64,000 nucleotides of DNA from DASVWZ01 sp963708575 (GTDB lineage: Bacteria; Acidobacteriota; Terriglobia; Terriglobales; Acidobacteriaceae). The DNA lies in NCBI GenBank assembly GCA_963708575.1, contig CAVPTB010000007.1, positions 1,612,001 through 1,676,000 of the forward strand. Reading direction: 5' to 3'. The position numbers and the translations under genes were made by a program. The notes below the pieces were generated by a model that saw only the letters and a program-made list of their open reading frames with translations, was not told the DNA's origin and did no database searches. This document shows, piece after piece, positions 54,901-62,010 of the stretch (position 1 is the stretch's first letter; each line of letters begins with the position of its first letter).

Positions 54901-55119
54901 GCGCGGCTCGCCACCATGGTTGAGAGCGGAGATGCACGGCCAGCTTCTTTGTTGCTGGTCGGTATAAACAAAGCCTGCGAAGATTTGCCCAAACGCCTCA
55001 ATGAGTGGAGCGAACTCAACAAGAGTGAAATCCCAAATGTTAATTCGCTATTGACGAAGGGCGGGTATGCGCTGCTTCCCGCTAAATCCGATATTCCACA
55101 CGCTCCGGATTGCAAATGA
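51952..55119 (+). CDS. Exported sortilin/BNR-repeat propeller protein
   Basis: 1055-aa exported protein with an N-terminal hydrophobic segment (VSNLLIFGCLIFSATAQ) and then many BNR/Asp-box repeats (SNDGGATWSNVG, SSDGGKNWSKVL, SEDGGASWQRS, TTDGGVTWQEA, THDSGKTWELI, LDDGDHWESL), forming one or two VPS10/sortilin-like propellers up to ~residue 715. The remaining ~340 residues form a C-terminal domain with a DKEYP-like strand pattern. The region 780-905 contains a fibronectin-like PGTYSVVLRVDGQ. No catalytic site is visible; glycosidase annotations of this family are usually unproven. ATG at 51952 has a weak ribosome site. Confidence 0.84.
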   Translation: MKTDRRRFPAKYRILGIRCVSNLLIFGCLIFSATAQDISPELLKPMQWRLIGPFRGGRVTTVCGVPRQPFVYYMGTPGGGVWKTEDGGRVWRPIFDRTQVASIGALVVSPSNPNIIYVGTGEQTQGSGVYRSNDGGATWSNVGLRDTHIITGMVIDPSNPDVVLVSATGDHTSGSERGVFKSSDGGKNWSKVLYKDDLTGIANLEASPDNPRVLYAAMWTRPEDPFAPRTEKMKGQDAAIYRSNDQGTTWTQVEGRGLPAEPMGRVGVAVAPGTNSNRVFAIATQGLFRSEDGGASWQRSTTDPRITGNSYFSRVFVDPADSQKVFIAQTSMYRSVDGGRSFEAWAGAPSGDDFHVIWINPADDHQMILGVDQGAVVSTDAGLTWSSWYNQPTGQFYHVSTDQQYPYNVYAAQQDSGTAGVPSRSDYGQITYRDWAPVGGFEFAYIEADPLNPNYIYTGGWYGTVLRYDKTTGQVTHLLARTAKYRTAQMTPLAFSPQNPHVLYAATQYVLKTTDGGVTWQEASPDLTVKPDPNKPDAKPDVRRAVIYTISLSRVKANVMWVGTGNGLIQMTQDGKTWQNVSIPNLPDRSSISVIESSPLDPATAYAVITAFQNSHPLVYRTHDSGKTWELIANGLPENWSARVVRADPVRKGLLFAGTSNGIYFSLDDGDHWESLQLNLPVTPITDLDIHGDDLVASTFGRSLWILDDITPLRQLDTKWMESSAHLLTPRPAVRTRWDMNQDTPLPPETPAGKNPPDGAIINYFLKASPGSEIKLSIYDGKNNLVREYSSVAPAMDSAPANVPSYWFAPPTALTRDQGLNRFTWDLRYPAPKTLRYGYFGEHLDYIEYTLADHAIPGDTPREQPNGPFVVPGTYSVVLRVDGQSYTQPLTVTLDPRVRVSQADLVQQLDTERNISAAMSATYDAYDQVTSLRSAIAERIKAVTSSSDPKSTTDGLKKLDEHVAKVESGTAEDMGFGPLNRELARLATMVESGDARPASLLLVGINKACEDLPKRLNEWSELNKSEIPNVNSLLTKGGYALLPAKSDIPHAPDCK

Positions 55120-55150
55120 AATAACACATTTCTTTACGCCCTTTTTCCTC

Positions 55151-55190
55151 AGAAAGAGCGCCGAATGCACCCAGGGCCTTGGCTCTTTCT
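55151..55190 (+). terminator. Possible terminator after the propeller gene
   Basis: Perfect 9-bp stem (AGAAAGAGC/GCTCTTTCT) with a 22-nt loop, 32 nt after the stop. No T-run follows on the plus strand, so it could instead be part of the leader that follows. Confidence 0.35.
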
Positions 55191-55229
55191 CCAGTAGTGG
55201 TGCATCTAAAAAGAGGAAGAGTCTAGCTA

Positions 55230-55339
55230 AGGGTTTGCGCTTCAGATCCCTAGTCGAAAATCACCGCGAAATACAGTGGATACTGTATTGGATTGCTAGG
55301 GCAAACCCTGTAAGGTCAACTCGCGTTCTGGTACGCGAG
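55230..55339 (+). ncRNA. Candidate structured leader RNA upstream of a zinc-ribbon gene
   Basis: Nested perfect helices: P1 AGGGTTTG/CAAACCCT (55230-55237 with 55302-55309), P2 CCCTAG/CTAGGG (55248-55253 with 55296-55301), and P3 AATACAGT/ACTGTATT (55270-55277 with 55282-55289) with loop GGAT. P1 and P2 stack on the 3' side with no gap and leave a 10-nt bulge on the 5' side; between P2 and P3 are asymmetric 16- and 6-nt loops. A separate hairpin follows (CTCGCGT/ACGCGAG, 55320-55339). The ATG of the downstream gene is at 55363, 24 nt after. No T-run intervenes, so it is more like a leader than a terminator. P3 is also a perfect 20-bp operator-like palindrome. Confidence 0.45.
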
Positions 55340-55362
55340 ATTTCGCCATCTGGAGGCGCTAT

Positions 55363-55668
55363 ATGGTCGGGCGTTGTGTTAATTCGGAATGTGATCTGCC
55401 ATTGCACTCCCTGCTCGAAGGGCGTCTTTTCCAGTTCGAAGTGATCTCCATTTCTGTTTCGGCGAACGACGATCATCTCTCGCCACAGGACGAAACTCCT
55501 CAGAGTCAGACGGCACAGTTTTGGCTCTGCCGGGAATGCGCGGACAGTATGAGTCTGAGCTTGGATCCGATTAACGGGTTGAAACTCGTGCCCCGAGTCA
55601 CCGGCGTAGCGGATTTGACGGGAACCCCACAACGTGGGGCTCAATTGCGCAATTTTGAAGCCTGCTGA
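55363..55668 (+). CDS. Small zinc-ribbon protein (relative of the gene at 49.4 kb)
   Basis: 101-aa protein with cysteines RCVNSEC (~5-10) and FWLCREC (~54-57), the same C-x4-C...WLC-x2-C plan as the 49435-49758 protein. GRLFQFEVISISVSANDDH corresponds to GKLFVVE in the relative. The ATG at 55363 is preceded by GGAGG at 6 nt. Just upstream lies a strongly structured RNA-like element. Function unknown; zinc binding is likely, and the genome seems to contain several members of this small family. Confidence 0.72.
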   Translation: MVGRCVNSECDLPLHSLLEGRLFQFEVISISVSANDDHLSPQDETPQSQTAQFWLCRECADSMSLSLDPINGLKLVPRVTGVADLTGTPQRGAQLRNFEAC

Positions 55669-55906
55669 TGAACGGCAGTTTAGTCAGGGCAGACTCGAAC
55701 TTCGGATGCGAAAAGAGAGTCGATTCGCGTAACATTTACACTTTCGTCAGTTAAACGTGAGAATTATCGGCTTCGGAATTGAAGAATTTAGGAATGGCAG
55801 GTATTGTGCTCTGCAGTTTGGTAACCCCAAAAATTTATGTTTGTTGGCGTATACGGCGATGATCTTCGCCGTCTGATTTGGGTTAGTCAGATCCCAGGAG
55901 GTTTTT

Positions 55907-56587
55907 GTGGCGATATTCAGAATCTTGGTAGCAGACGACCATGAAGTAGTCCGTAAGGGGCTGGTTTCCTTACTGCAACAGCAGGCCGACTGGCAGGTCT
56001 GCGGCGAAGCGGGAGATGGTCGGGACGCGGTCGAGAAGGCGCAGCAACTGAAGCCGGATGTCGTGATCCTCGACATCGGGATGCCGAGTTTGAACGGCCT
56101 CGAGGCTACGCGCCAGATCCTCAAGACCAACCCGAATGCCCGCGTGCTGATTCTGACGCTGCACGATTCCGATCAAGTGGTCCGAGACGTCCTGAATGCT
56201 GGTGCGCGCGGATTCCTGCTCAAGTCGGATGCGGCTCGGGACCTGGTCGCCGCTGTGGAAGCGCTTCGTCGTGACAAAACATACTTCACGTCCAAAGTGG
56301 CTGCGATGGTTTTGGAGGGGTATCTCAAAGGTGGCACAGGACCGATTCCGGCCACAGTCGGCCGCAATCGTTTGACTCCGCGCGAGCGTGAAATTGTGCA
56401 ATTGCTGGCCGAAGGCAAGAGTACAAAGGAAGTTGCAGTGGCACTCGGACTCAGCGTGAAGACGGCAGAAACTCATCGATCCAATATCATGCGCAAACTG
56501 CAATTGCACTCTGTGAGCGATCTCGTGCTCTACGCGGTGCGCAACAACATTGTGCACGTAGTACAAGCGGGACTGGAACCGAACTAA
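55907..56587 (+). CDS. NarL/FixJ family response regulator
   Basis: 226-aa two-domain regulator. The receiver domain (1-120) has the acidic pair ADDH, the phospho-acceptor D56 in VVILDIGMP, and the conserved KSD lysine near 108. The C-terminal LuxR helix-turn-helix is LTPREREIVQLLAEGKSTKEVAVALGLSVKTAETHRSNIMRKL (~155-200). GTG at 55907 is 5 nt after CAGGAGG. No histidine kinase gene is in the window, so its partner is unknown. A terminator ends it at 56593-56634. Confidence 0.93.
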   Translation: MAIFRILVADDHEVVRKGLVSLLQQQADWQVCGEAGDGRDAVEKAQQLKPDVVILDIGMPSLNGLEATRQILKTNPNARVLILTLHDSDQVVRDVLNAGARGFLLKSDAARDLVAAVEALRRDKTYFTSKVAAMVLEGYLKGGTGPIPATVGRNRLTPREREIVQLLAEGKSTKEVAVALGLSVKTAETHRSNIMRKLQLHSVSDLVLYAVRNNIVHVVQAGLEPN

Positions 56588-56592
56588 TAATA

Positions 56593-56634
56593 AATGCGGA
56601 CCTGGCGTGGATTTTCATACGCCAGATCCGCATT
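56593..56634. terminator. Bidirectional terminator-like hairpin
   Basis: 15 paired bases in two arms with one C/A mismatch (AATGCGGA-C-CTGGCGT and ACGCCAG-A-TCCGCATT) around a 10-nt loop. It lies between the convergent response regulator and the ferritin-fold gene. Confidence 0.75.
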
Positions 56635-56640
56635 CGAGTT

Positions 56641-57192
56641 TTACGCCGCGGGTTTGCGGCGGGTGGTGGTTTTCTTGGCTTTGGGCTGCAGCTCTTCCTC
56701 GTCGCCTGCGTTAGCCTCAACGTTGATGTTCTCGGCGAGCTCCGTTAGCTTTTCATCCGCTTCTCTTTCTTCGTCGAGCGTCTTTTCCAGCAATTGAACT
56801 GCCTCGTCATCCTCCAGCAAGGACGCATAGGTACGTACGGTGCCGTAGCCTGCGATCTCGTAGTGTTCCACGCGCTGCGCGGCTGATATGATGGCGGCGT
56901 CCTTTACCGGCTCTTCCATGTCTTCATCGAGTATTTCGCTTCCTTCCTTCACTAAGCCTTCCATGCCTTTGCACTTCTCGCCTTTCGCATCCTCGCCGAG
57001 TTTTTCCAGAATCTGTTCCAAGCGCTGAGCGTGTTCTTTGGTCTGTTCCAGGTGCTCCTCAAACGCCGTCTTCAAGTCTTCCGACGCCGCACCTTCTGCC
57101 ATTTTCGGCAGCGCCTTGATGAGCTGGTTTTCCGCATCGTAAAGGTCCTGGAGCTCCTTCACGTAGAGTTCCTGCAAGGAACTGGTTTTCAT
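56641..57192 (-). CDS. YciE/DUF892 ferritin-like protein
   Basis: 183-aa four-helix protein of the YciE (DUF892) family. The opening SSLQELYVKELQDLYDAENQLIKALPKM and the AAQRVEHYEIAGYGTVRTYA segment are diagnostic, with the acidic/histidine residues that may bind metal in the ferritin-like fold. The C-terminal tail is Lys/Arg-rich (KAKKTTTRRKPAA). ATG at 57192 is preceded by GGAGG; the frame goes on upstream without conservation. YciE-type proteins are associated with stress; the function is not established. Confidence 0.9.
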   Translation of the reverse strand: MKTSSLQELYVKELQDLYDAENQLIKALPKMAEGAASEDLKTAFEEHLEQTKEHAQRLEQILEKLGEDAKGEKCKGMEGLVKEGSEILDEDMEEPVKDAAIISAAQRVEHYEIAGYGTVRTYASLLEDDEAVQLLEKTLDEEREADEKLTELAENINVEANAGDEEELQPKAKKTTTRRKPAA

Positions 57193-57555
57193 TACTAATC
57201 CTCCGGGGTAATTTTCGAACACTTGCCCTTGGATGAAACAAACGGCCACGGCGTGGGTTGATAAGAAGGTTAGTTGCGAAAATATCCAGCTCTGTTTTGA
57301 GTAATATGCAGGCGAAAGTAAGGTTCGGCGCTTCGGCATACAGGAACACCCTGAAAAGCAGCCACGCCGTTCCTGATCCAATGCCTGTGTGTGCTGCTTA
57401 ACCCAGTATATTCACCACTCACTGCATATTTCCCCGTACAGCAACTAAGTGAATCGACTACAGCGTGCACCGGATGGTGAGAACTGCGTATTGCCCTTAC
57501 CTTCGTAACACAGACGGCGAGAACGTATTCGCCAAACTAAGCCAAGGAGACACCA

Positions 57556-58320
57556 GTGAGCAGCGAGCCTATCACCACCGTGCGGTACGATTCGGACCTC
57601 GACCTAGTAAGGCGCGCTCAGGAGGGAGACCCCGACGCCTTCTCCTCCCTGTTCTATGCCCACAAATCGCGGATTTACTCCGTGTGCTTGCGCATGACCA
57701 ACAACACCGCGGAAGCGGAGGATTTAACCCAGGACGCCTTCCTCCAAGTATTCCGTAAACTTGCCACGTTCCGTGGAGACTCGGCCCTTTCGACCTGGCT
57801 CTATCGCATCGCCGTCAACACCGTTCTGATGCACTTCCGCAAGAAAGCTTTGCGTCAGATTTCGCTGGACGAACCCTACAACCAGGACGCCAAGCAGGTT
57901 CGCCGCGAATACGGCAGCAAAGATGGCCGGCTCACCGGGTCTGTTGATCGCATCGCTCTGTCACGCGCGATCCGCGAATTGCCTGACGGATATCGCACCA
58001 TTTTTATTCTTCACGAAATCGAAGGCTACGAGCACCAGGAAATCGCGGAATTGCTGGACTGTTCCGTGGGTAATTCCAAGTCACAGCTCCATAAAGCAAA
58101 GCTTCGCATTCGCGAGTTGCTCGGGCATCCTCGAAAGACGGAGGCTCGTGAAACCAAGGAAGAACTCGCTGAAGTGATTTTGGCGACCGTTCCCGTTGCG
58201 CCTTCGCGATCAACTCGTTCTTCCTCTTCCGCCCCGGCTTGGGACGCGGAGATTGCTCCCCTTCCAGCCCCAGGTTTGGTTACAGCCGAAACAACTCAGT
58301 ACGCAGCGGGTAGTGTTTAA
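57556..58320 (+). CDS. ECF sigma factor (RpoE-like)
   Basis: 254-aa sigma factor of the extracytoplasmic-function type. Region 2 is at ~16-85 (LVRRAQEGDPDAFSSLFYAH, DLTQDAFLQVFRKLATFRGDSALSTWLYRIAVNTVLMHFRKK), region 4 at ~125-190 (LPDGYRTIFILHEIEGYEHQEIAELLDCSVGNSKSQLHKAKLRIRELL). A ~60-residue C-terminal extension follows, rich in Ser/Ala/Pro. GTG at 57556 has AAGGAG at 8 nt. No anti-sigma factor gene is adjacent, but an STAS protein lies 1.1 kb downstream in the same cluster. Confidence 0.92.
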   Translation: MSSEPITTVRYDSDLDLVRRAQEGDPDAFSSLFYAHKSRIYSVCLRMTNNTAEAEDLTQDAFLQVFRKLATFRGDSALSTWLYRIAVNTVLMHFRKKALRQISLDEPYNQDAKQVRREYGSKDGRLTGSVDRIALSRAIRELPDGYRTIFILHEIEGYEHQEIAELLDCSVGNSKSQLHKAKLRIRELLGHPRKTEARETKEELAEVILATVPVAPSRSTRSSSSAPAWDAEIAPLPAPGLVTAETTQYAAGSV

Positions 58321-58381
58321 AAACTACTGGCTTTCAACGCTTGGGGTTGAGGCTATGGCCTGAAAAAGGAGAGGTATCGTA

Positions 58382-59402
58382 GTGCATGTAGGAGCAATCG
58401 TAACTGTTCCCAGCAGCTCTCAATGGCGTAAGTCCGGCGAGACGGAAGAGGCAGCCGCCGCATCCGTTCGCTGGTCTCCGCCTTGTAGTCGGACGGAAAT
58501 ATTGGGTCAAAATCTTGTGGATCGCGTTTTCGCGAGGTTAACGGCGTCGGGTGTAAACGAGGTTGTTGTAATCGACGAGACGACGGATCCGCAGGCTGAA
58601 TTCTCTGCCCCACAAAATAATTTTTGGTTTCAATGGGACGCTACGATCGGCCGCTTCCTGAAGAACAAGGCGAAAACTTTGCTTCTGATACGCCTCGGAC
58701 CATATGTGGAGATCGACCTGGTGGATTTCCTACGGGTTCATAGAGAAACGTCCAGCCCAATGACCCAGGCGTTCGATCGTCAAGGTGCTCTCGACTTGGT
58801 CGCGATCGACGGGGATGCTTTGTCAGGCGGGAACGGGGACACATCGTTCTCGCCTTCGCAGCTTGCTTTCCCATCAACAGAAGTATGGAGTGTCTGGCTA
58901 CTCCAACCGGTTGCGGACCTTTCAGGATTTCCGACGTCTGGTTGCGGATGGTCTTAGTGGAAACGCCGCGCTGCGTCCCAATGGTCGTGAAGTAAGTCCG
59001 AACGTTTGGGTGGGAGACGGAGCTGTCATTCATGAAGCCGCGCGTATCGTTGGCCCGGCATTCATCGGGAGCAATACAAGAGTTGGTGCTGGCTGTGTTG
59101 TGACGGGCGGTAGCGCGATCGAGCGCAACTGCGAGCTCGATTGCAACGCCACAGTGCATCAAAGTTGTGTTCTGCCAGGTACCTACCTCGGTCTTGGCGT
59201 CAAGGTACGCAATTCGGTGGTAGCTGGGAAGTCGCTGTTCCACCTTGGGCGAAATGTTCAATTGCATATCGAGGATTCACACATTCTGGGCGATGAACCC
59301 AAGCCACGCCGCTTCGTAAACGCCGCCCGTAACATCGTCCGCAAGACGAACCTTCGTCGTGAGCAGAGCTGTCAACCAACCAGCTCTGATTTGCATCTTT
59401 AA
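58382..59402 (+). pseudogene. Sugar nucleotidyltransferase-like/left-handed beta-helix protein, frameshifted
   Basis: Two open frames, 58382-58957 and 58785-59402, read as one ~340-aa protein after removing one G. The N-terminal part has TEILGQNLVDRVFARLTASGVNEVVVIDE, a nucleotidyltransferase-like segment; after DALSGGNGD the reading moves to the second frame (RLRSLLSHQQKYG) and continues with hexapeptide repeats (VWVGDGAVIHEAARIVGPAFIG, GAGCVVTGGSAIERNCELDC) of a left-handed beta-helix acyltransferase-like domain. The break lies at GGGG 58835-58838. GTG at 58382 follows GGAGAGG. A sequencing or assembly error is as likely as a real pseudogene. Confidence 0.72.
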
Positions 59403-59411
59403 GAATATTGT

Positions 59412-59885
59412 ATGGAGCCCCTTTTGAAAGCCCACTTCGATCTGAGTTCCGAGCACGCTGATTGGGAACGCGACTTGTGCCCGAGCTTTTCGTCGGCCAT
59501 CATTTCGCGACCGTCGGATCTTCCGAACACCACTTTGTTAACGTTTCCTCGTCAGCTTATTGCGGCCGATATGGTCACGCTGCTGGCGGAACTAAAACTT
59601 CAACTTCCGGATTACGAGCCCGAACTCATGGTTGACTTCGGCGCCGTGAAACGAATCGAAACCGCCGCACTCGTGACTTTACTGCAATGTGTCGGAGAGG
59701 TGCTTCGCCGAGACGGAGTGTTTACTGTGCGCAGTATGTCTCCAGAAGCCGCCACCTTCATTGAACTCACTGGGTTGGATGATCTGATCGAGATTCCATC
59801 TGAGCTGGATATCTCGTCGGGATTTGACTTCGTTTCGGCAGTGGTACTCGAAGATTCCAGTGCCGGCAGCGCGATCGCGGCGTAG
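59412..59885 (+). CDS. STAS domain protein (anti-anti-sigma factor-like)
   Basis: 157-aa protein with a STAS domain (~40-135: LLTFPRQLIAADMVTLLAELKLQ, LMVDFGAVKRIETAALVTLLQCVGEVLRRDG, FIELTGLDDLIEI). The usual phospho-serine motif DSSG is replaced by ETAAL, so threonine T84 or no residue would be phosphorylated. An N-terminal 40-residue extension has no match. It lies 9 nt after the frameshifted gene and in the same operon as the upstream ECF sigma factor, suggesting partner-switching control. Confidence 0.78.
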   Translation: MEPLLKAHFDLSSEHADWERDLCPSFSSAIISRPSDLPNTTLLTFPRQLIAADMVTLLAELKLQLPDYEPELMVDFGAVKRIETAALVTLLQCVGEVLRRDGVFTVRSMSPEAATFIELTGLDDLIEIPSELDISSGFDFVSAVVLEDSSAGSAIAA

Positions 59886-59919
59886 TGCGTCGGAGAGAAC
59901 TTTACATGGAGCGTGTGCA

Positions 59920-60390
59920 ATGAATCAGTGGACGGTGCGCAGGAGTGCGATGGCCCTTGCTTTGTCGTTTCTGGTGCCCTTTGCCGCGTTCGCACAGCAA
60001 AGTACCACTCAAACTCAATCGTCGCCGTCCCAACAGCAAGCTCCGGTGACCGGCCAGCCGAGTATGCCTCCGATCAACAGAGATCAGTTACCAGAGAACC
60101 CCGCGCCATCCATCACACCGGTGCAGCCGCAGCCACAACCGGCCCCTTCAGTTCAATCGGGAGCGATCCAGACCGAGCCTTCGGGGACTGCAGCAGCTGA
60201 GGCACAAAAGCCCGTCGGGAACGCGGGTTCGCAACCGGCCGGAGCGGCGATTGCACCGCCGAAACAGCGTCAGATCCGCTCATTCCTGATCAAGTTCGGC
60301 GCCATCGCAGGAGCTGGCATCGCCTTGGGCACGGTGTATGCCCTTTCAACAGCGAGTCCTTCAAGAGTCCCCGGATCTCCTGGACACTGA
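59920..60390 (+). CDS. Exported Pro/Gln-rich single-pass membrane protein
   Basis: 156-aa protein: signal peptide (AMALALSFLVPFAAFAQ), a low-complexity Pro/Gln/Ser-rich middle (~30-110) and a C-terminal hydrophobic helix (FLIKFGAIAGAGIALGTVYAL). ATG at 59920 is 8 nt after GGAG. Function unknown; the layout suggests an anchored, extended linker. It overlaps nothing but shares the cluster's direction. Confidence 0.72.
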   Translation: MNQWTVRRSAMALALSFLVPFAAFAQQSTTQTQSSPSQQQAPVTGQPSMPPINRDQLPENPAPSITPVQPQPQPAPSVQSGAIQTEPSGTAAAEAQKPVGNAGSQPAGAAIAPPKQRQIRSFLIKFGAIAGAGIALGTVYALSTASPSRVPGSPGH

Positions 60391-60409
60391 CACCTTGTTG
60401 AGTCTTTCA

Positions 60410-61150
60410 ATGTCATCCTCTAGTTCAACTCGGGCGGGAGTATTTCAGTCTCAAGATCGCGGGTCTGTCATCCGCAAACCGATCGTCGTCAGCTTCTCCG
60501 GCATCGACGGAGCTGGCAAGAGCACGCAAATCTCAAAGCTATGCAACTTGCTCACCGAATCGGGGTTGAAGATAAGGCAGTTGGCGTTTTGGGACAACGT
60601 AGTTGCGTTCCCACGCCTTCGTGCAGGATTCAGTCACCGATTTCTTGACAGTGAAGGAGGTGTCGGGTCCCCTGAGAAGCCGGTTCATCGCAACGACAAG
60701 AACGTTCGCAGTCTGCCGCTTACTCTCGGGCGTTCGGCCCTTTTCTTCACTGATGCGGTTAACTTGAGACGACAGCTTCGGTTAGCCGAACGTGAGCGAC
60801 CCGATGTAATTATCTTTGATCGGTTTCTTTACGATCAGCTTGCGACATTACCGCTCCGCAACGCTCTGGCGAGCGCATACGCTCGCTTTCTACTAGGTAT
60901 GGTTCCGAAGCCGGACCTTCCCTGCCTGCTTGATGCCAATCCCGAGGAGGCACGGGTGAGGAAACCCGAGTATCCGGTCGATTTCCTGCAGCGCTACAGG
61001 GCCAGCTATCTGGACCTGAAAGATATTGCTGGATTGACTTTGATTGCGCCGCAAGGTCCCGAGCAGGTCCATCAGACCATCGTGCGCCATTTCGAGGCCG
61101 CGAGCGGCATAGACCTCGCTGCTTCTCGTCTTATCCCGGCTTCTTCCTGA
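60410..61150 (+). CDS. Thymidylate kinase-like P-loop protein
   Basis: 246-aa nucleotide-kinase fold protein. Walker A is FSGIDGAGKSTQI (~28-40); the DR-type motif is IIFDRFLYDQLAT (~135), and a C-terminal ALIAPQGPEQVHQ strand closes the fold. It is longer and more divergent than housekeeping Tmk (~210 aa), and lies in a glycan cluster between an exported protein and glycosyltransferases, so it could phosphorylate something other than dTMP. Start codon uncertain (60410 chosen; an earlier in-frame ATG is at 60338 overlapping the previous gene). Confidence 0.78.
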   Translation: MSSSSSTRAGVFQSQDRGSVIRKPIVVSFSGIDGAGKSTQISKLCNLLTESGLKIRQLAFWDNVVAFPRLRAGFSHRFLDSEGGVGSPEKPVHRNDKNVRSLPLTLGRSALFFTDAVNLRRQLRLAERERPDVIIFDRFLYDQLATLPLRNALASAYARFLLGMVPKPDLPCLLDANPEEARVRKPEYPVDFLQRYRASYLDLKDIAGLTLIAPQGPEQVHQTIVRHFEAASGIDLAASRLIPASS

Positions 61151-61254
61151 GTACTTAGTTCCTGTCCAAACCCTTGTGGGACGGGGGCTTTGCCAGAAAA
61201 AAGAGATTCCCGTCCAACCAACATCCCGAGCTCCACCACCATCCAAAGGGAACT

Positions 61255-62010
61255 ATGTACGAACGACCTGCTATGCCGCCAGCCACTTCCAGACTCGGTC
61301 TCGTAATCCCCACTCTGAACGAAGCCGGAAATATTCCGACCTTGGTTACTCGTTTGCGAGAAACGTTGGATCCATTAGCAATTGCCTACGAGTTGATTGT
61401 GGTTGACGACGACAGCCAAGACAACACCGCGGAAGTCGTGCGGGAACTTGCGCGCACGGATGCCAGAATCCGTCTCTTCGTCCGCCAGGGCCAGCGAGGA
61501 CTCTCTGGAGCAGTGGCGCACGGCTGGAAGCAGACGAATGCGGATTTGCTCGGTGTAATTGATGCCGACTTGCAACATCCTCCAGAGATTCTGCCAAAAC
61601 TCCTGGAGGCGATCGCGAACGGGAATGATATTGCCATTGCGAGCCGCTACGCGACGAACTCCAATGACAGCGTCTCGGAATGGAGCCGGTTGCGGCAGCT
61701 TATTTCTCGTGCTGGAACTTGGGTAACAGCTCCCTTGCAAAAGCGGCAAGGGATCCGCGTGAAGGATCCTCTCTCCGGATTCTTTGTAGTACGCCGCGAA
61801 TCAATCGAAGGCATCGACATTCAGCCCCAAGGCTTCAAAATCTTGCTCGAGCTGCTGATCAAAGGCCGTTTACGCAAAGCGGCAGAGATTCCCTTCCATT
61901 TTGGAACCCGCCACGCAGGGAAAAGCAAGGCCGACCTGAGAGTCGCAATCGACTATTTCTCGTTATTGGGAAAATTGTCGCGCGACGCCATCTTCCGGCC
62001 TCAGCAATGA
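61255..62010 (+). CDS. Glycosyltransferase family 2, polyprenol-phosphate mannose synthase-like
   Basis: 251-aa glycosyltransferase resembling DPM1 (dolichol/polyprenol-phosphate mannosyltransferase). The fold-defining RLGLVIPTLNEAGNIPTLV, nucleotide-sugar motif VVDDDSQDNTAEVVREL and the GVIDADLQHPPEILP metal-binding motif are present, with PLSGFFVVRRE. No membrane helices, so the soluble type. It makes an activated lipid-linked sugar. Its stop overlaps the next start (ATGA), so it is translationally coupled to a GT4 enzyme. Confidence 0.88.
   Translation: MYERPAMPPATSRLGLVIPTLNEAGNIPTLVTRLRETLDPLAIAYELIVVDDDSQDNTAEVVRELARTDARIRLFVRQGQRGLSGAVAHGWKQTNADLLGVIDADLQHPPEILPKLLEAIANGNDIAIASRYATNSNDSVSEWSRLRQLISRAGTWVTAPLQKRQGIRVKDPLSGFFVVRRESIEGIDIQPQGFKILLELLIKGRLRKAAEIPFHFGTRHAGKSKADLRVAIDYFSLLGKLSRDAIFRPQQ

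Noticed and set aside
55270..55289. LexA-type SOS box in the palindrome
   Set aside because: The half-site order is ACAGT...ACTGT, the reverse of CTGT-N8-ACAG, so it does not match an enterobacterial LexA box.
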